Of a stretch of DNA of 56,957 bases, positions 7,772 through 18,300 are shown in pieces. The stretch covers positions 1 through 56,957 of the forward strand of contig CAZLZD010000027.1 of the NCBI GenBank assembly GCA_964563925.1. The letters run 5' to 3'. The stretch's first letter is position 1, and every line of letters begins with the position of its first letter. The notes under the pieces are model-generated. The model did no database searches and was not told the DNA's origin. It saw only the letters and a program-made list of their open reading frames with translations. Both the position numbers and the translations under genes were made by a program. The DNA is from JAUILA01 sp964563925 (GTDB lineage: Bacteria > Bacteroidota > Bacteroidia > Cytophagales > Cyclobacteriaceae).

Positions 7772-8770
7772 ATGGCGCGTTCAAGAATTGCAGGGGTTGG
7801 GCATTATGTACCGGAAAGAGTGGTCACCAATGATGAGTTATCATCGATAATTGACACCAGTAACGAGTGGATCGTGGAGCGTACCGGGATCCGGGAGCGA
7901 CGGTTTATTGATCCGGAAAAAGATACAGTGGCCAACATGTCGGCCAGGGCTTCCCGGATGGCGCTGGAACGGGCCGGTGTCAGGGCCGAAGACATTGAGC
8001 TCATCGTATTCGCTACGATTACACCTGATTACTTCTTCCCCGGCTCCGGTGTGCTTCTGCAGCGTGAGCTCGGACTGGAAAATATACCTGCCATCGATCT
8101 CCGAAATGCGTGTTCGGGATTTATTTATGCCCTCTCCACAGCCGACCAGTTTCTTCGCACAGGAATGTACAAAAATGCCCTCGTCATTGGCGCAGAAATT
8201 CAGTCCACTGCACTTGACCTGTCAACCCGCGGACGTTCGACCGCGGTAATTTTCGGAGATGGTGCAGGAGCCGCCGTACTGGTTGCCGATGACAAGCCCG
8301 GGATTCTATCAACCCATCTGCATTCAGACGGACGCTTTGCCGAGGAACTCTATGTGAAGGATCCTGGCAGCTCCCGTCCGCGTGAAGAGCGTCAGCCCGA
8401 GCAGATCCTCGATACCTCGACCTATAAAGTGTATATGAACGGAAACCTGGTATTCAAGCATGCCGTGGTGAGGTTTCAGGAAGTGATCCAGGAAGCACTC
8501 GATGCCAATGAGCTAAGCATTGAGGATATCGATCTTTTGATCCCGCATCAGGCCAATCTGCGCATCAGTAACTACCTTCAGCAAAAGCTTGGATTAGCTG
8601 AGGAAAAGGTGTATAATAATATTATGCGGTATGGAAATACTACCGCTGGTTCAATTCCTATCGCGTTAAGTGAAGCCTGGCAGGAAGGCAAAGTAAAAGA
8701 CAACGACCTCATTTGCCTGGCTGCATTTGGCAGTGGTTTTACATGGGCTTCTGCGCTCATCCAATGGTAA
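7772..8770 (+). CDS. fabH: 3-oxoacyl-ACP synthase III (FabH family)
   Basis: A 332-residue beta-ketoacyl-ACP synthase III with the full catalytic triad: Cys114 in ACSGF, His259 in PHQAN and Asn289 in GNTTAG. The enzyme condenses acetyl-CoA or a branched acyl-CoA with malonyl-ACP to start fatty acid synthesis in the cytoplasm. It is separate from a fatty acid operon and is followed after 3 bp by a small gene. Bacteroidota commonly have several FabH paralogs, so this copy could be the housekeeping enzyme or a specialised one for secondary lipids. Length and motifs are normal. Confidence 0.9.
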   Translation: MARSRIAGVGHYVPERVVTNDELSSIIDTSNEWIVERTGIRERRFIDPEKDTVANMSARASRMALERAGVRAEDIELIVFATITPDYFFPGSGVLLQRELGLENIPAIDLRNACSGFIYALSTADQFLRTGMYKNALVIGAEIQSTALDLSTRGRSTAVIFGDGAGAAVLVADDKPGILSTHLHSDGRFAEELYVKDPGSSRPREERQPEQILDTSTYKVYMNGNLVFKHAVVRFQEVIQEALDANELSIEDIDLLIPHQANLRISNYLQQKLGLAEEKVYNNIMRYGNTTAGSIPIALSEAWQEGKVKDNDLICLAAFGSGFTWASALIQW

Positions 8771-8773
8771 AAT

Positions 8774-8998
8774 ATGAAAACAACGTCCTATAATCCCAGT
8801 CCGCTCGAAGTGGAAATCGCTAAAGCTTTGCATGAAATATGCGGACAAATTGAAGGTAAACTGAGTACCTCGAAAATTGAAAAAGTGGAATGCGATACCA
8901 CCGCCGACAATCCCTTTGTCAAATTTTATCTGAAAGATGATGATAATGATCCGCACGAGGTGGTCATGAAGATCATCCAGTTACCCGACAAGTTCTGA
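8774..8998 (+). CDS. Small conserved-looking protein of unknown function
   Basis: A 74-residue soluble, acidic protein with an N-terminal helix (LEVEIAKALHEICGQIEGKL) and a beta-rich end (VKFYLKDDD, HEVVMKIIQLP). It starts 3 bp after fabH and is followed by a terminator-like hairpin, so the two genes form a short operon. I do not recognise the family. It has no signal peptide, membrane span or metal motif. Confidence 0.65.
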   Translation: MKTTSYNPSPLEVEIAKALHEICGQIEGKLSTSKIEKVECDTTADNPFVKFYLKDDDNDPHEVVMKIIQLPDKF

Positions 8999-9000
8999 AA

Positions 9001-9033
9001 AAGCCGGCCCCGTAAAAAAAACAGGACCGGCTT
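9001..9033. terminator. Bidirectional terminator-like hairpin
   Basis: AAGCCGGCCC and GGACCGGCTT pair as a GC-rich 10-bp stem with one mismatch, around an A-rich loop. It lies between the convergent ends of the fabH operon (plus) and the SusCD operon (minus). The minus-strand reading ends in a short T run. Confidence 0.75.
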
Positions 9034-9066
9034 ATTACTTTGAGTCAAGTCACATGACCCCGGCCT

Positions 9067-9903
9067 TTACAAGGGAGTAAAGACCGTGGTACCGTTGTCG
9101 CCCCAGTTATTCGACCAGGTTATGGTAATTGTACCATCCTCATTCACGGTCCCTGTGCCATTGAACTCATCCCCGCCGTAGACTACGTCTGGCTGAGAAT
9201 TGACACTGATCTGATTGCAAATATCGGTGAATTCAACCGGGTTGTCCGAATCTCCGTAACCAACGGCATACAACCCGCCGGTTATATCACTCAACCTGTA
9301 CCTGCCGGCAGAAACCTCGGTGATTGTCACTTCATAGGCAAGATCGGAAAAGGACGAGGCTGTCCCGCCTGAACCATCGCCGGTGCCGCCGTCGGTGACG
9401 GTACTGTAGGTTCCCGCAAGGTCAGATTTGCAGGTAAAGCTCACATTCAACGATCCGTCTCCTCTCCCGGGCGAAAGGACTCGTCCGTCGGCCATCTGCA
9501 CTTTGAAATCAAATTCCCACCGATCTCCCGGGTTAAGATCTTCGGCATCCAGGATAATACCGTTTACAGGCACATCGGCAAACAGTTCCGACGTGGTAAA
9601 ACTCAGCTCGATTGTTCCGTCCGCTCCCGGATCAAACGTCTGGGTCACCACATCGGAATTTCCTTCAGAGGTGACAAGTTGCTTCTCCAGGATAATTGCC
9701 TGGACCGGAGCGGAGGAATTCTCTTCCAGGCTCACCTCAAGATCTATCTGTTCAGTTTCTCCCAAAATAAATGCCTCGTCGCCGCTCACAACAAGTGTTG
9801 CCCCGAGGGAGAGGTTATCTGCATATTTTTCCTCCTCATAGCAGGAAGACAAGGTCAGCGAGAATAACAGGGCTATCATCAGGTAACTATATATATTTTT
9901 CAT
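9067..9903 (-). CDS. Surface lipoprotein of the SusCD locus
   Basis: A roughly 278-residue lipoprotein. The start at 9903 (MKNIYSYLMIAL) is preferred over an in-frame ATG at 9936 because it begins directly with the signal peptide; the longer form would overlap susD. The lipobox ends LSSC and is followed by YEEE, an acidic stretch like the export signal that sends Bacteroidota lipoproteins to the cell surface. The rest is predicted beta-rich, with Ig-like segments and a Gly/Thr-rich region near TVTDGGTGDGSGG. It is the last gene of susC-susD-lipoprotein, the place usually taken by SusE/SusF-like or substrate-binding accessory proteins. I do not recognise a specific family. A surface binding role is inferred. 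Confidence 0.75.
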   Translation of the reverse strand: MKNIYSYLMIALLFSLTLSSCYEEEKYADNLSLGATLVVSGDEAFILGETEQIDLEVSLEENSSAPVQAIILEKQLVTSEGNSDVVTQTFDPGADGTIELSFTTSELFADVPVNGIILDAEDLNPGDRWEFDFKVQMADGRVLSPGRGDGSLNVSFTCKSDLAGTYSTVTDGGTGDGSGGTASSFSDLAYEVTITEVSAGRYRLSDITGGLYAVGYGDSDNPVEFTDICNQISVNSQPDVVYGGDEFNGTGTVNEDGTITITWSNNWGDNGTTVFTPL

Positions 9904-9920
9904 AATCATCGCGTTTAAAT

Positions 9921-11342
9921 TCAGTTTTGATCCCACTCAACAGGATCCTGGAAAATATTTACAGTGCCCGGAAAATTATCATTTGCCGTGGTTTCGGAGT
10001 TTGGATAAGGCAGCCTGACAGGCAACTGGTTTTCCACCACAGCCTCCTCGGCAGGCTCCAGCTCCGGTACGTTGGAGCGCCTCCACTCGGTGAATCCTTC
10101 CGGACCCCGTGCATACAGGGCGATGTATTTCTGCAGAAACAATTGCTCCAGCTTATCTGTATTGGCATCATAGCTGGCCGGCGACCCCGCAGAAAGATAA
10201 TCACCCGGGTCGGCCCCGTATTTTGCAATTGCAGCCGTAACCGCTTCATTATACAGGGTTTCCGCTTCGGCAGCATTGACCCATCCGCGAATGGCCGCCT
10301 CGGCCTCAAGGAACAGTCGCTCATAATAGGTAAGCAGAAACACGGGAGAATTTTCCTGGATGAAGTATTCACCCACCTGTGAAATCAGTGTACTGCCGTC
10401 ATCTGCTGTGGGTAAATCATCAGGGTTCCCGTTCACCACTCCTGAGTATTCTCCATTCTGATTCAGGTTAAAATAGACCGGGATTCTCGGGTCATTGAAT
10501 TCCTTCATCAGTTCTACTATCGTCTGACCGGCACCATAGTCCAGCGGCCGTTGAAATTCCTGCTGGGAAAGCGGGTTTTCATTGGTTTCTCCCCGTGTTC
10601 CGAAGATCAACTGTGCGTCATCTCCCTGTGAATCAATCAGTGGTGCGGACCCGTTCAAAATTGACTCCACACCGGCCCTTGCCGTCGACTCATCGACTTC
10701 TGACAAGCGCATATAGAGCTTCAGCAATAGGGTATTCCCAAACTTTCTCCACTTGCTCATATCCCCGCCATATACAAAATCCTGCTCAGTTATAGAAACC
10801 TGATCTTCATCGATCATAGCCAGGGCATTTTCCACATCCGTGATCAGGTTGTCATAGATCAGGAGCTGCTCGTCATAGGCCGGATCCAGGTTTCCCTGCT
10901 GACCCTGAAATGCCTCTGAATAAGGAACATCTCCCCAGAGATCGGTTATGTACTGCATGAAATAGGCTTTCATCAGCAATGCAACCGCCTGGTAATTCGG
11001 CAGCTCCTCTGTTTTGGCAATCATGATTTCCAGATCGTTCAGCGCCTCACCGTACATTTGGTTCCACTGATTATTAAATGTTGTGGAGGCCACATCATAC
11101 CGGTCGATCCGCTGGAACTGACCCCCGGCCGTAGCAAAATACTGCGTCCATAGGGAAGTAGGGCGATTCAGGGGTCCGCCCAGCTGGTAGGTCCCCACCA
11201 CGACGGCAGACGGGAAAATAAATTCAGCCGGAACGTCCACCGGGTTATTCGGATTGTCGTTTAAGTCGGTGATGTCATCCACGCACCCGGCCAGCAGGCT
11301 CAGAGACAACACCATGCAACATGCTTTTATATATCGTTTCAT
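9921..11342 (-). CDS. SusD/RagB-family nutrient-binding outer membrane lipoprotein
   Basis: A 473-residue SusD-like lipoprotein starting at 11342 (MKRYIKACCMVLSLSLLAGC); an upstream in-frame ATG at 11390 would put extra residues before the signal peptide. The lipobox Cys is followed by VDD, an acidic surface-export signal. The sequence then shows the NDNPNNP segment and the TPR-rich helical body typical of the SusD_2-type nutrient-binding group, including TSLWTQYFATAGGQ near residue 65. It lies 17 bp after the SusC gene and would form the lid of that transporter. No glycosidase or peptidase gene is adjacent, so the ligand is unknown. Confidence 0.93.
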   Translation of the reverse strand: MKRYIKACCMVLSLSLLAGCVDDITDLNDNPNNPVDVPAEFIFPSAVVVGTYQLGGPLNRPTSLWTQYFATAGGQFQRIDRYDVASTTFNNQWNQMYGEALNDLEIMIAKTEELPNYQAVALLMKAYFMQYITDLWGDVPYSEAFQGQQGNLDPAYDEQLLIYDNLITDVENALAMIDEDQVSITEQDFVYGGDMSKWRKFGNTLLLKLYMRLSEVDESTARAGVESILNGSAPLIDSQGDDAQLIFGTRGETNENPLSQQEFQRPLDYGAGQTIVELMKEFNDPRIPVYFNLNQNGEYSGVVNGNPDDLPTADDGSTLISQVGEYFIQENSPVFLLTYYERLFLEAEAAIRGWVNAAEAETLYNEAVTAAIAKYGADPGDYLSAGSPASYDANTDKLEQLFLQKYIALYARGPEGFTEWRRSNVPELEPAEEAVVENQLPVRLPYPNSETTANDNFPGTVNIFQDPVEWDQN

Positions 11343-11359
11343 TATTTTTCGATTAGTTA

Positions 11360-14300
11360 TTAAAACGTCACTTTGAGATTGAATCCCCATGTCTTGGTGG
11401 TCGGAAGCTGAGCAGTCTCATATCCCTGGTTGTCGGCATTTGAGAATGCACTTACCTCCGGGTCGATATACGGGTTGGCCGCACTCATCCAGAGATTCCG
11501 GCCCACCACTGCGAGGTACACAGACCCGAAGGGAGTTTTGCTCAGGATAGGCGCAGGCAGGTTATAGCCAAGCGAAAGCTCGCGCAATTTGATAAAGGAC
11601 GCATCAAGTAATCCAAGCTCGGAAGCTCCGAACAGGCTGTGATTAGACCAGAAATCCTCGTTGGATACCGTGGTCGTATTGGGCACATAGGTAACCTGTC
11701 CGTTTTCCCCGGAAATCTCATTGACCCCGTTAAAAACAACCCCGCCTTCGCGACCGAACAGTGTTTCTTCACCGAATCCGTTGATCCGCATATGGGCTGC
11801 AGTCAAACTGTAGATACTTCCTCCGTGGCGTTGTTCGAAAAACACGGAAAGCGATAATCCCTTGTAGGAGAATGTATTTCTCAATCCTGCCTGCCAGTCA
11901 GGGATCACTTCGGCAAACGCCTGTGGCTCGTCCAGTTTGGGAATTCCCGTATTGGCATCTACAATGATCTGTCCCTGGTCATTACGCGCAAAGGGCTGTC
12001 CGTATATCGCAGGATAGGAATATCCAAGCTGCGCCACGTTCTGGGTGGAAACAAACCCCGCCCTTCCGATGGAAACCTGCAGGTTTTCACCAAAAATTTC
12101 ATCCACATTATTGTCGATCTTGGTGAATGTTCCTGTCACTTCCCATTTGAATCCGTTCCTTGTCGAAACAGGTGTTCCGGTGGCCAGCAGTTCAATTCCC
12201 TTATTTGTGATTTTACCGGCATTCGTGGTAATGGTTGAATAGCCGGAGCTTCTGGGAACTTCCACATCGATGATCTGGTCATCACTTACACTGTTGAAGT
12301 AACTGACATCCAGGGTCAGCCGATCATCCAGTAACCCCAGTTCAGCACCCACCTCCCACGAGGTAGTAATCTCGGGCGACAGGTTAGGATTACCAATCCT
12401 GTTGCCTGCCTGGAAGCCGGTAACGCCGCGGAACGGAAAGTTTATGCCGTCAAAAAATCCGTCAAATGCCTGGGAGGAAACATACACCGACTGGATGCGG
12501 TGGACCGGGGCATCAAGCCCGACCTGGCCCCAGTTGGCCCGTAACTTAATAAAGGAAAGTGCGTTGGTACGCATGCCCGGGAACAGTTCCGTCAAAATCA
12601 CAGAACCCGCCACTGAAGGGTAGAAAAATGAATTATTTCCCTCAGGCAGCGTCGAGGACCAGTCATTACGGCCGTTAATTTCCAGGAAGGCAAAATCCTT
12701 ATATCCAAGCGTTACCGTTCCGTATACACCAAAAAGCCTGCGGTCCGATTCGAAATTAGTCGCAGTAGGTTGCCCGTCGATATTTGAGAAATTGTAAATC
12801 CCCGGAAGCGTTATCGCATTGGCCTGGGCAAAAGTGTTAAGGAGCGAACGACGGTTGTCATTGAACCCCACTACCCCGTTGACGGTGAAATCTTCATTGA
12901 TCTCCTTGTTAACCGAAGCGAATACATCTGTATTGATCTGAGCCACTTGCCAGACATCCTCGTAAAAGCCTCCGTTCACATCGCCAACCGTGCCGATTGC
13001 CACGACGCCCTTCCTTCGGTCGGTGTAGATATCGGTTCCAAACTTGGCCATTAGATCCAGCCAGGGCAGAATTTCGTAGCCCAGTGATACAAAGCCGTTG
13101 AGCCGCTGCCGGCGCTGGCTGGTATAGTTTTCATTGAGCAGCCAATAGGGGTTATTGAAGAATCCAGATCCGTATTCGATTTGCTCCCCGTCCGGTGTTT
13201 TATACAGGGTCCATGGAGAAATATCATGATCGACCGGCTCATACCACGCCTGCCAGAAAATACTTGACTGGGTGAAACCCTGGTCTGCGATATTATCCGA
13301 TCCTGATGACGTATAAGTGGCGGAAAATTCGCTGCGCAGTTTATTGGCCAGCTTGGTTCCGGCACGCAAGGAGATACTGGTACGGTCAAAATCCGTTTCC
13401 GGCAACATTCCTTCAGTGGCGGTATTGGCGATACTCAACCGATAATGCGTGTCGTCCTGTCCGCCGGCAATAGCCAGGTTATTCGTCCAGGTTTTACCGG
13501 TTTCAAGCAACTGGTCCAAAAAGCCCCCATAGCTCCGGAGCGGAATGGAATCCTGAACACCGGGTACAAGTCCCACCCATTCATCATTGGGGTTACGAAC
13601 CAGCTGCCCTTCAATTCTCGGGCCCCAGCCGGAAAAACCCTCCGGATTGTACACGCCGCCGGACCCACCGGCAAACACTTCCTGCTGATCGGGCAGTTTA
13701 AGGGGTGAAGAAAAAGTGAGACTGGTATTGTAGGTGACTTCCAGTTTTTGTCTTGCATTCTTGCCTGACTTGGTGGTAATCACCACCACGCCGTTGGCAG
13801 CTCGTGAGCCGTACAGGGCCGCAGCGGAAGGCCCTTTCAGCACATTGACCGATTCGATGTCTTCCGGGTTGATATCGGCCGCTGCATTGTTAAAGGTCGC
13901 ACCGCTCCGAAGGTCCACAGACTGGATCTGGTTATTGTTAATGGGCACACCATCCACGACAAACAAAGGCTGGTTTCCTCCGGTAAATGATTTGGGGCCC
14001 CGAATTACGATCCGGGAAGCAGCCCCGCCGGCTGAGCCTGAAGACTGATTGATCTGTACGCCTGCAAGCTTTCCGCTCAGGGCCTGTAACATATCAGGAT
14101 TCGCTGCCCGGGTTATATCCTCGTTATCAATTTGCTGGGTGGCATACCCCAGCGATTTCTTTTGTCGCTGGATACCCACGGCGGTAACGACCACCTCGCT
14201 TAACTGCTTGGCATCGGTAGTCAACTCCACATTGATCACCGAGCGTTCACCCACCACAATCTCCTGTGAGGCCATGCCCACAAAGGAGAAAATTAACACC

Positions 14301-14509
14301 GCATCTTGTGCGGGAACATCCAGGGCATAATTACCCTCGCTGTCGGTGATTGTTCCTGTACTGGTACCTTTAATGATAACGTTCACTCCAGGTAATCCGG
14401 AACCATCCTCTTCAGATGTAACTTTTCCCGTGACAGTCCTGTCCTGCCCCCGCCCGGAGGTCGCAATCAGAATCATCAACGAGAATGATAATAGTAAAAT
14501 CTTCTTCAT
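11360..14509 (-). CDS. SusC/RagA-family TonB-linked outer membrane transporter
   Basis: A 1049-residue TonB-dependent transporter. The start is placed at 14509 (MKKILLLSFSLMILIA) because 31 codons upstream are non-signal-like. In order: signal peptide, a carboxypeptidase-regulatory-like domain (GLPGVNVIIKGTSTGTITDSEG, residues about 36-57), the SusC signature LSEVVVTAVGIQRQKKS, the plug (LQALSGKLAGV, FVVDGVPINN) to about residue 240, and a 22-strand barrel ending KTWGFNLKVTF. It imports an unidentified oligomer together with the adjacent SusD protein. The two-component pair encoded immediately upstream on the same strand is a likely regulator. Confidence 0.95.
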   Translation of the reverse strand: MKKILLLSFSLMILIATSGRGQDRTVTGKVTSEEDGSGLPGVNVIIKGTSTGTITDSEGNYALDVPAQDAVLIFSFVGMASQEIVVGERSVINVELTTDAKQLSEVVVTAVGIQRQKKSLGYATQQIDNEDITRAANPDMLQALSGKLAGVQINQSSGSAGGAASRIVIRGPKSFTGGNQPLFVVDGVPINNNQIQSVDLRSGATFNNAAADINPEDIESVNVLKGPSAAALYGSRAANGVVVITTKSGKNARQKLEVTYNTSLTFSSPLKLPDQQEVFAGGSGGVYNPEGFSGWGPRIEGQLVRNPNDEWVGLVPGVQDSIPLRSYGGFLDQLLETGKTWTNNLAIAGGQDDTHYRLSIANTATEGMLPETDFDRTSISLRAGTKLANKLRSEFSATYTSSGSDNIADQGFTQSSIFWQAWYEPVDHDISPWTLYKTPDGEQIEYGSGFFNNPYWLLNENYTSQRRQRLNGFVSLGYEILPWLDLMAKFGTDIYTDRRKGVVAIGTVGDVNGGFYEDVWQVAQINTDVFASVNKEINEDFTVNGVVGFNDNRRSLLNTFAQANAITLPGIYNFSNIDGQPTATNFESDRRLFGVYGTVTLGYKDFAFLEINGRNDWSSTLPEGNNSFFYPSVAGSVILTELFPGMRTNALSFIKLRANWGQVGLDAPVHRIQSVYVSSQAFDGFFDGINFPFRGVTGFQAGNRIGNPNLSPEITTSWEVGAELGLLDDRLTLDVSYFNSVSDDQIIDVEVPRSSGYSTITTNAGKITNKGIELLATGTPVSTRNGFKWEVTGTFTKIDNNVDEIFGENLQVSIGRAGFVSTQNVAQLGYSYPAIYGQPFARNDQGQIIVDANTGIPKLDEPQAFAEVIPDWQAGLRNTFSYKGLSLSVFFEQRHGGSIYSLTAAHMRINGFGEETLFGREGGVVFNGVNEISGENGQVTYVPNTTTVSNEDFWSNHSLFGASELGLLDASFIKLRELSLGYNLPAPILSKTPFGSVYLAVVGRNLWMSAANPYIDPEVSAFSNADNQGYETAQLPTTKTWGFNLKVTF

Positions 14510-14614
14510 CGAGTTTGGGTTTAATTCGAAACTATGTTTCAGTGAGTCAGACTCCCGGGAAGGGAGAAGGAATAAATTGACCCGCCTTAACCCAAAGTTC
14601 ACTAATACAGGGCC

Positions 14615-14626
14615 GGGGCGCGCCCC
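14615..14626. repeat. 12-bp perfect GC palindrome in the susC leader
   Basis: GGGGCGCGCCCC is self-complementary and lies about 105 bp upstream of the susC start, within the 211-bp non-coding stretch that separates susC from the response regulator. The rest of that stretch shows no gene. The palindrome could be an operator half-site or an RNA structure, but it may also be incidental. Confidence 0.4.
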
Positions 14627-14668
14627 CCAAACCGAAGGAAATAATGTAGTTTAAACGCTGTATTTCAT

Positions 14669-14693
14669 AAAAAAAGGGGGATATTCATCCCCC
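14669..14693 (-). terminator. Rho-independent terminator after the response regulator gene
   Basis: On the minus strand GGGGGAT-GAAT-ATCCCCC forms a 7-bp stem with a 4-base loop followed by seven T residues. It lies 28 bp after the LuxR-type regulator stop, so the two-component operon ends here and susC needs its own promoter. Confidence 0.9.
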
Positions 14694-14720
14694 AATACAT
14701 TTACCGGTTTTAAATAATTA

Positions 14721-15350
14721 TTATATCAGCTTATCTCTGGTTGCCTTGGCGATCGCTTCCGATTTGCTGTTGACCTGAAGTTTTGCGTAGATATTCTTGA
14801 TGTGGCTTTTGGCCGTTTCCTTGGTGATAAAAAGATCTTTAGCGATCATGCTGTAACTTTTCCCTTTGGCCAGCAATTCGAGCACCTCTGTTTCTCGTGC
14901 AGAAATGGGAGAATTAGGGTTACGCTGAAACGACTTTACCACCATCTTGGCGATGTTGGAGGTCATCGGGGCCCCGCCTTGGATCACCTCCCGAATGGCA
15001 ACCAGTAATTCGGTGTGGTTGGTATTCTTGGTAATATACCCGGACGCCCCCGCACAGAGGGCCTGAAACACAAGTTCACTGTTCTCGTAGATTGTATTGA
15101 CCAGAATTTCAATGGAAGGGTTCATTTTTTTGATGGCTGTGATCGCCTCAATTCCGCTCATGCCCGGAAGCTCCAGATCCATGATCACAATTTCCGGTTT
15201 GTCTTTTTTCAGTGCATGAATAGCATCTTCTGCGTTGTCATAGGTATTTACCACATAGTAATCACTGATACTGTTAATAATAAGTGAAAACCCTTCCCTG
15301 ACGGCATCATTGTCTTCCACGATGACTATTCTGGATCGAAAGTAATTCAT
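14721..15350 (-). CDS. LuxR/NarL-family response regulator
   Basis: A 209-residue two-domain regulator. The receiver domain has the acidic pocket (VEDND, residues 11-15) and phospho-acceptor Asp58 in IVIMDLELPG. The C-terminal NarL-type helix-turn-helix contains ETEVLELLAKGKSYSMIA and TAKSHIKNIYAKL. It overlaps the upstream histidine kinase by 4 bp and is surely its partner. A terminator follows and the SusCD operon comes next, so that operon is the most likely target. Confidence 0.93.
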   Translation of the reverse strand: MNYFRSRIVIVEDNDAVREGFSLIINSISDYYVVNTYDNAEDAIHALKKDKPEIVIMDLELPGMSGIEAITAIKKMNPSIEILVNTIYENSELVFQALCAGASGYITKNTNHTELLVAIREVIQGGAPMTSNIAKMVVKSFQRNPNSPISARETEVLELLAKGKSYSMIAKDLFITKETAKSHIKNIYAKLQVNSKSEAIAKATRDKLI

Positions 15351-18300
15351 GACGATTGTTGTTTTTTATTTAACATGCTTTTGACCTTATGTACTTTGTT
15401 GTTATTCTCAAGGGTTGCCTCAAACCGGATCCTGGTTCCCTGACCCGGCTCAGAACTGATCTGGAAGGTACCTCCAAGCTGCTCGGCCCGTGACTTCATA
15501 TTCCGCAAGCCATTACCTTTTGATTTTGGCGACAGACAAAAACCTTCCCCATTGTCTTCTAATATAAGTACGAAACCCGTGCTGTTAAGTTCGAGATGCA
15601 GGTAAACCTCCTCAGCACCTGCATGTTTGAGCGTATTGGTCATGGCTTCTTTAAAGATCAGTACGAGCTGGCGGCTCCATCCCGAAGGGAGGGCAATTCC
15701 TTCCCGCATCTCCCCTTTTATGTCGGAATAAAAAGCGATTTCCGTATTTTCAAAAAGCTCCTCGCCAAAATCCTTGATATAGGTATACAGGTTGTCCAGA
15801 TCGTCGCTTTCGGGATCAATGGACCATATAAAATCCTTGGTCCCGGTAAATAATGATTTGGAATGCTTTTCAATATTTTTAAGCAACTGGTCCACATCCT
15901 CGGAACGATCTTTCAGCTTAAGGCTGATCAGGTTGGTAAACATCGTAATACTGGCCAGCTGATTTCCCATATTATCATGAAAGTCCCTCGCCATCCTCTT
16001 TCTTACCTTCGCCTGTTCCTCCTGCCTTATCTTCTCTATAGTGAGGATTTTGTTCAGATTGGACCGCACCCGGTAATTATTGTACAAGGTGATCATAATG
16101 ATAAAATAGACGCCGAGACCGACAAAGAACCATGGACGTTGCCAGAAGGGCGGAACAATGGAGAAGGCAAATTTTGCAGGTTCCTTATTCCATATCCCGT
16201 CGCTGTTCGCAGCAAGTACCTCAAACTGGTAATCCCCGGGCGATAAATTGGTAAAGGCTGCTTCCGAAGAACTTGTCACCGGTGACCATTCCTCCTCCAG
16301 TCCAACCAGCCGGAACCGGTAACGCACCTGATCCGGATTCTTGAGGCTGTTCCCGAAATAGTTGATCAGTACATTATTTTCCTTATGCGAGAGCTGAAGC
16401 TGTGAGGGTATGCGATGCCAGTTGGAAACCGAGTCTGCATATTCATCCCAGTTCACCTCGTTGTAGGAGAGTTTTACGTTCGATATATAAACGATCGGCT
16501 CATGCTCATTGACCTTGTAAAATTCCGGTTGGTATTTAAACGCACCTTGTTCGGTACCAAACCAAAGGCTGCCGTCCTTTTCCTGGTACATGGCATTGGG
16601 CAGGGTCTGCAATTCCGGAAATACTTCGTTACTCATGTAATTCTTAATCCGTTCAATGCGTCCTGATTCGTCCAGGGATAGTCGCAATACCCCGCGCTCC
16701 GTTCCCACCAGTATATCTCCTGTCTTTTTCTCGACCATCAAATTGTAAATGAGGTTGGAGTGCAGCCCGTTTTCATCCGTAATGTATTCGTAATTTCCCG
16801 TTTCCTCATTGATCCGGATGATTCCATGACCCGAGTAGCCGATCCAGAAATTCCCAAACGAATCCTGTATCGCGACATTGACACGCTTGTTGAACACTTC
16901 AGGGTGATAATAGCCCTGGGTAAGAACGCCTTCTTCAAAATAGTTGAATCCTTCACGGGTCACGATCATGACACGGCCAGGACGGGGTTCGGAAATCCCC
17001 CAGATGATGTTATCGTAGAGCCCTTCCGTCGTGGTGTAGTGATGGAAATCCGTGCCGTCAAACATGGCCAGTCCGTCGGTAGACCCTATCCACACCCGGC
17101 CATTGGAATCACAGAAAAGCGATCGAACACCCGCAAACCGGAAACCGGCACCCTTGCCAATAGAAACAAACTCCCCATGATCGTACCGCAAAAGGCCATC
17201 CTGATGCAAGCCAAACCAGATACGTCCCTCATGATCCATCACACTGCTGGAAACATATTTGTTGGCGACCATATCGTGATCCCGGAAATTTTCAAAAACT
17301 CCATTGGAAAGGCGGTAAAGTCCGTCCCCAAACGTACCAAACCAGTAATCCCCCACTTCATCTTTGATTATTGTGGTGACCGGGTCATTTGACAGCCCGT
17401 GGTCCTCATTGTACTGAAGGAATAATTCACTGTTTAGCTGATAGAGCCCGTCCCCGTCGGTGGCAAACCATAAATTATCCTCCCGGTCACATAAAATGGC
17501 ATTAACTCCGGCCTGGGTGAATCCCTGGAGAGGACCAAAGGTGCGCAACTGACCATTCCTGTAATGGTAGATACCCGAGGCGGATACAGTCCAGTAATTA
17601 TTACTGTTTATCACATGTATCGATTTGATGAACATGTTGCGCATCGTATTGAGAAATTCAGGACGTGATTCCGGTGCATCCGGCACATACCGCATGATGC
17701 CCTTATTGGTTCCGAGCCATAAGGTATCCTGACTGTGGGTAATGGAAAGAAGAAAGCCGTTAATGTCCCGGTTGAGGAGGACCTGCCGGAACTCCCCCTG
17801 GTCAAACATAAGGAGCCCCTGGATGGAGGAGATCAGCCAGATACGCCCCTTGTCATCCTCGTCGATAGCGATGATGTTGTCGTTATCTGAAATTTTCGGA
17901 AATTCAAGAAATTCGACCTTTCGGTCCCCTGACTCAATGCGGCCGAGATTACCGCCGAATGCGGAAAACCAGACATACCCACGTGAATCTTCATACAGCG
18001 TGTGAACGGAATTATGCTCATCCTCGGGGGCCACGCGAAAATTCCTGAATTCCCTGCCGTTATAAATAGAAATTCCTTCCGCCGTAGCCGCCCAGAGATT
18101 CCCTTTACGATCGGTAAGCACTGACCTCACATAATTGCTCGCCAGTCCGTCTTTAATCGTAATGTTCTCAAAAGATTCTCCATTAAAACGCGAAATACCG
18201 CCCCCAAGGGTGGCTGCCCAAATGTTCCCGTAATGGTCGGTAGAAAGGTCCACAATCCGGTCGTGGACGAGCCCGTCACTGATGGAATAATTGACAAAGT

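Noticed and set aside
9921..9936. The longer start of the SusCD-associated lipoprotein, overlapping susD
   Set aside because: The extra residues precede an intact lipoprotein signal peptide, which must be N-terminal; the start at 9903 is better.
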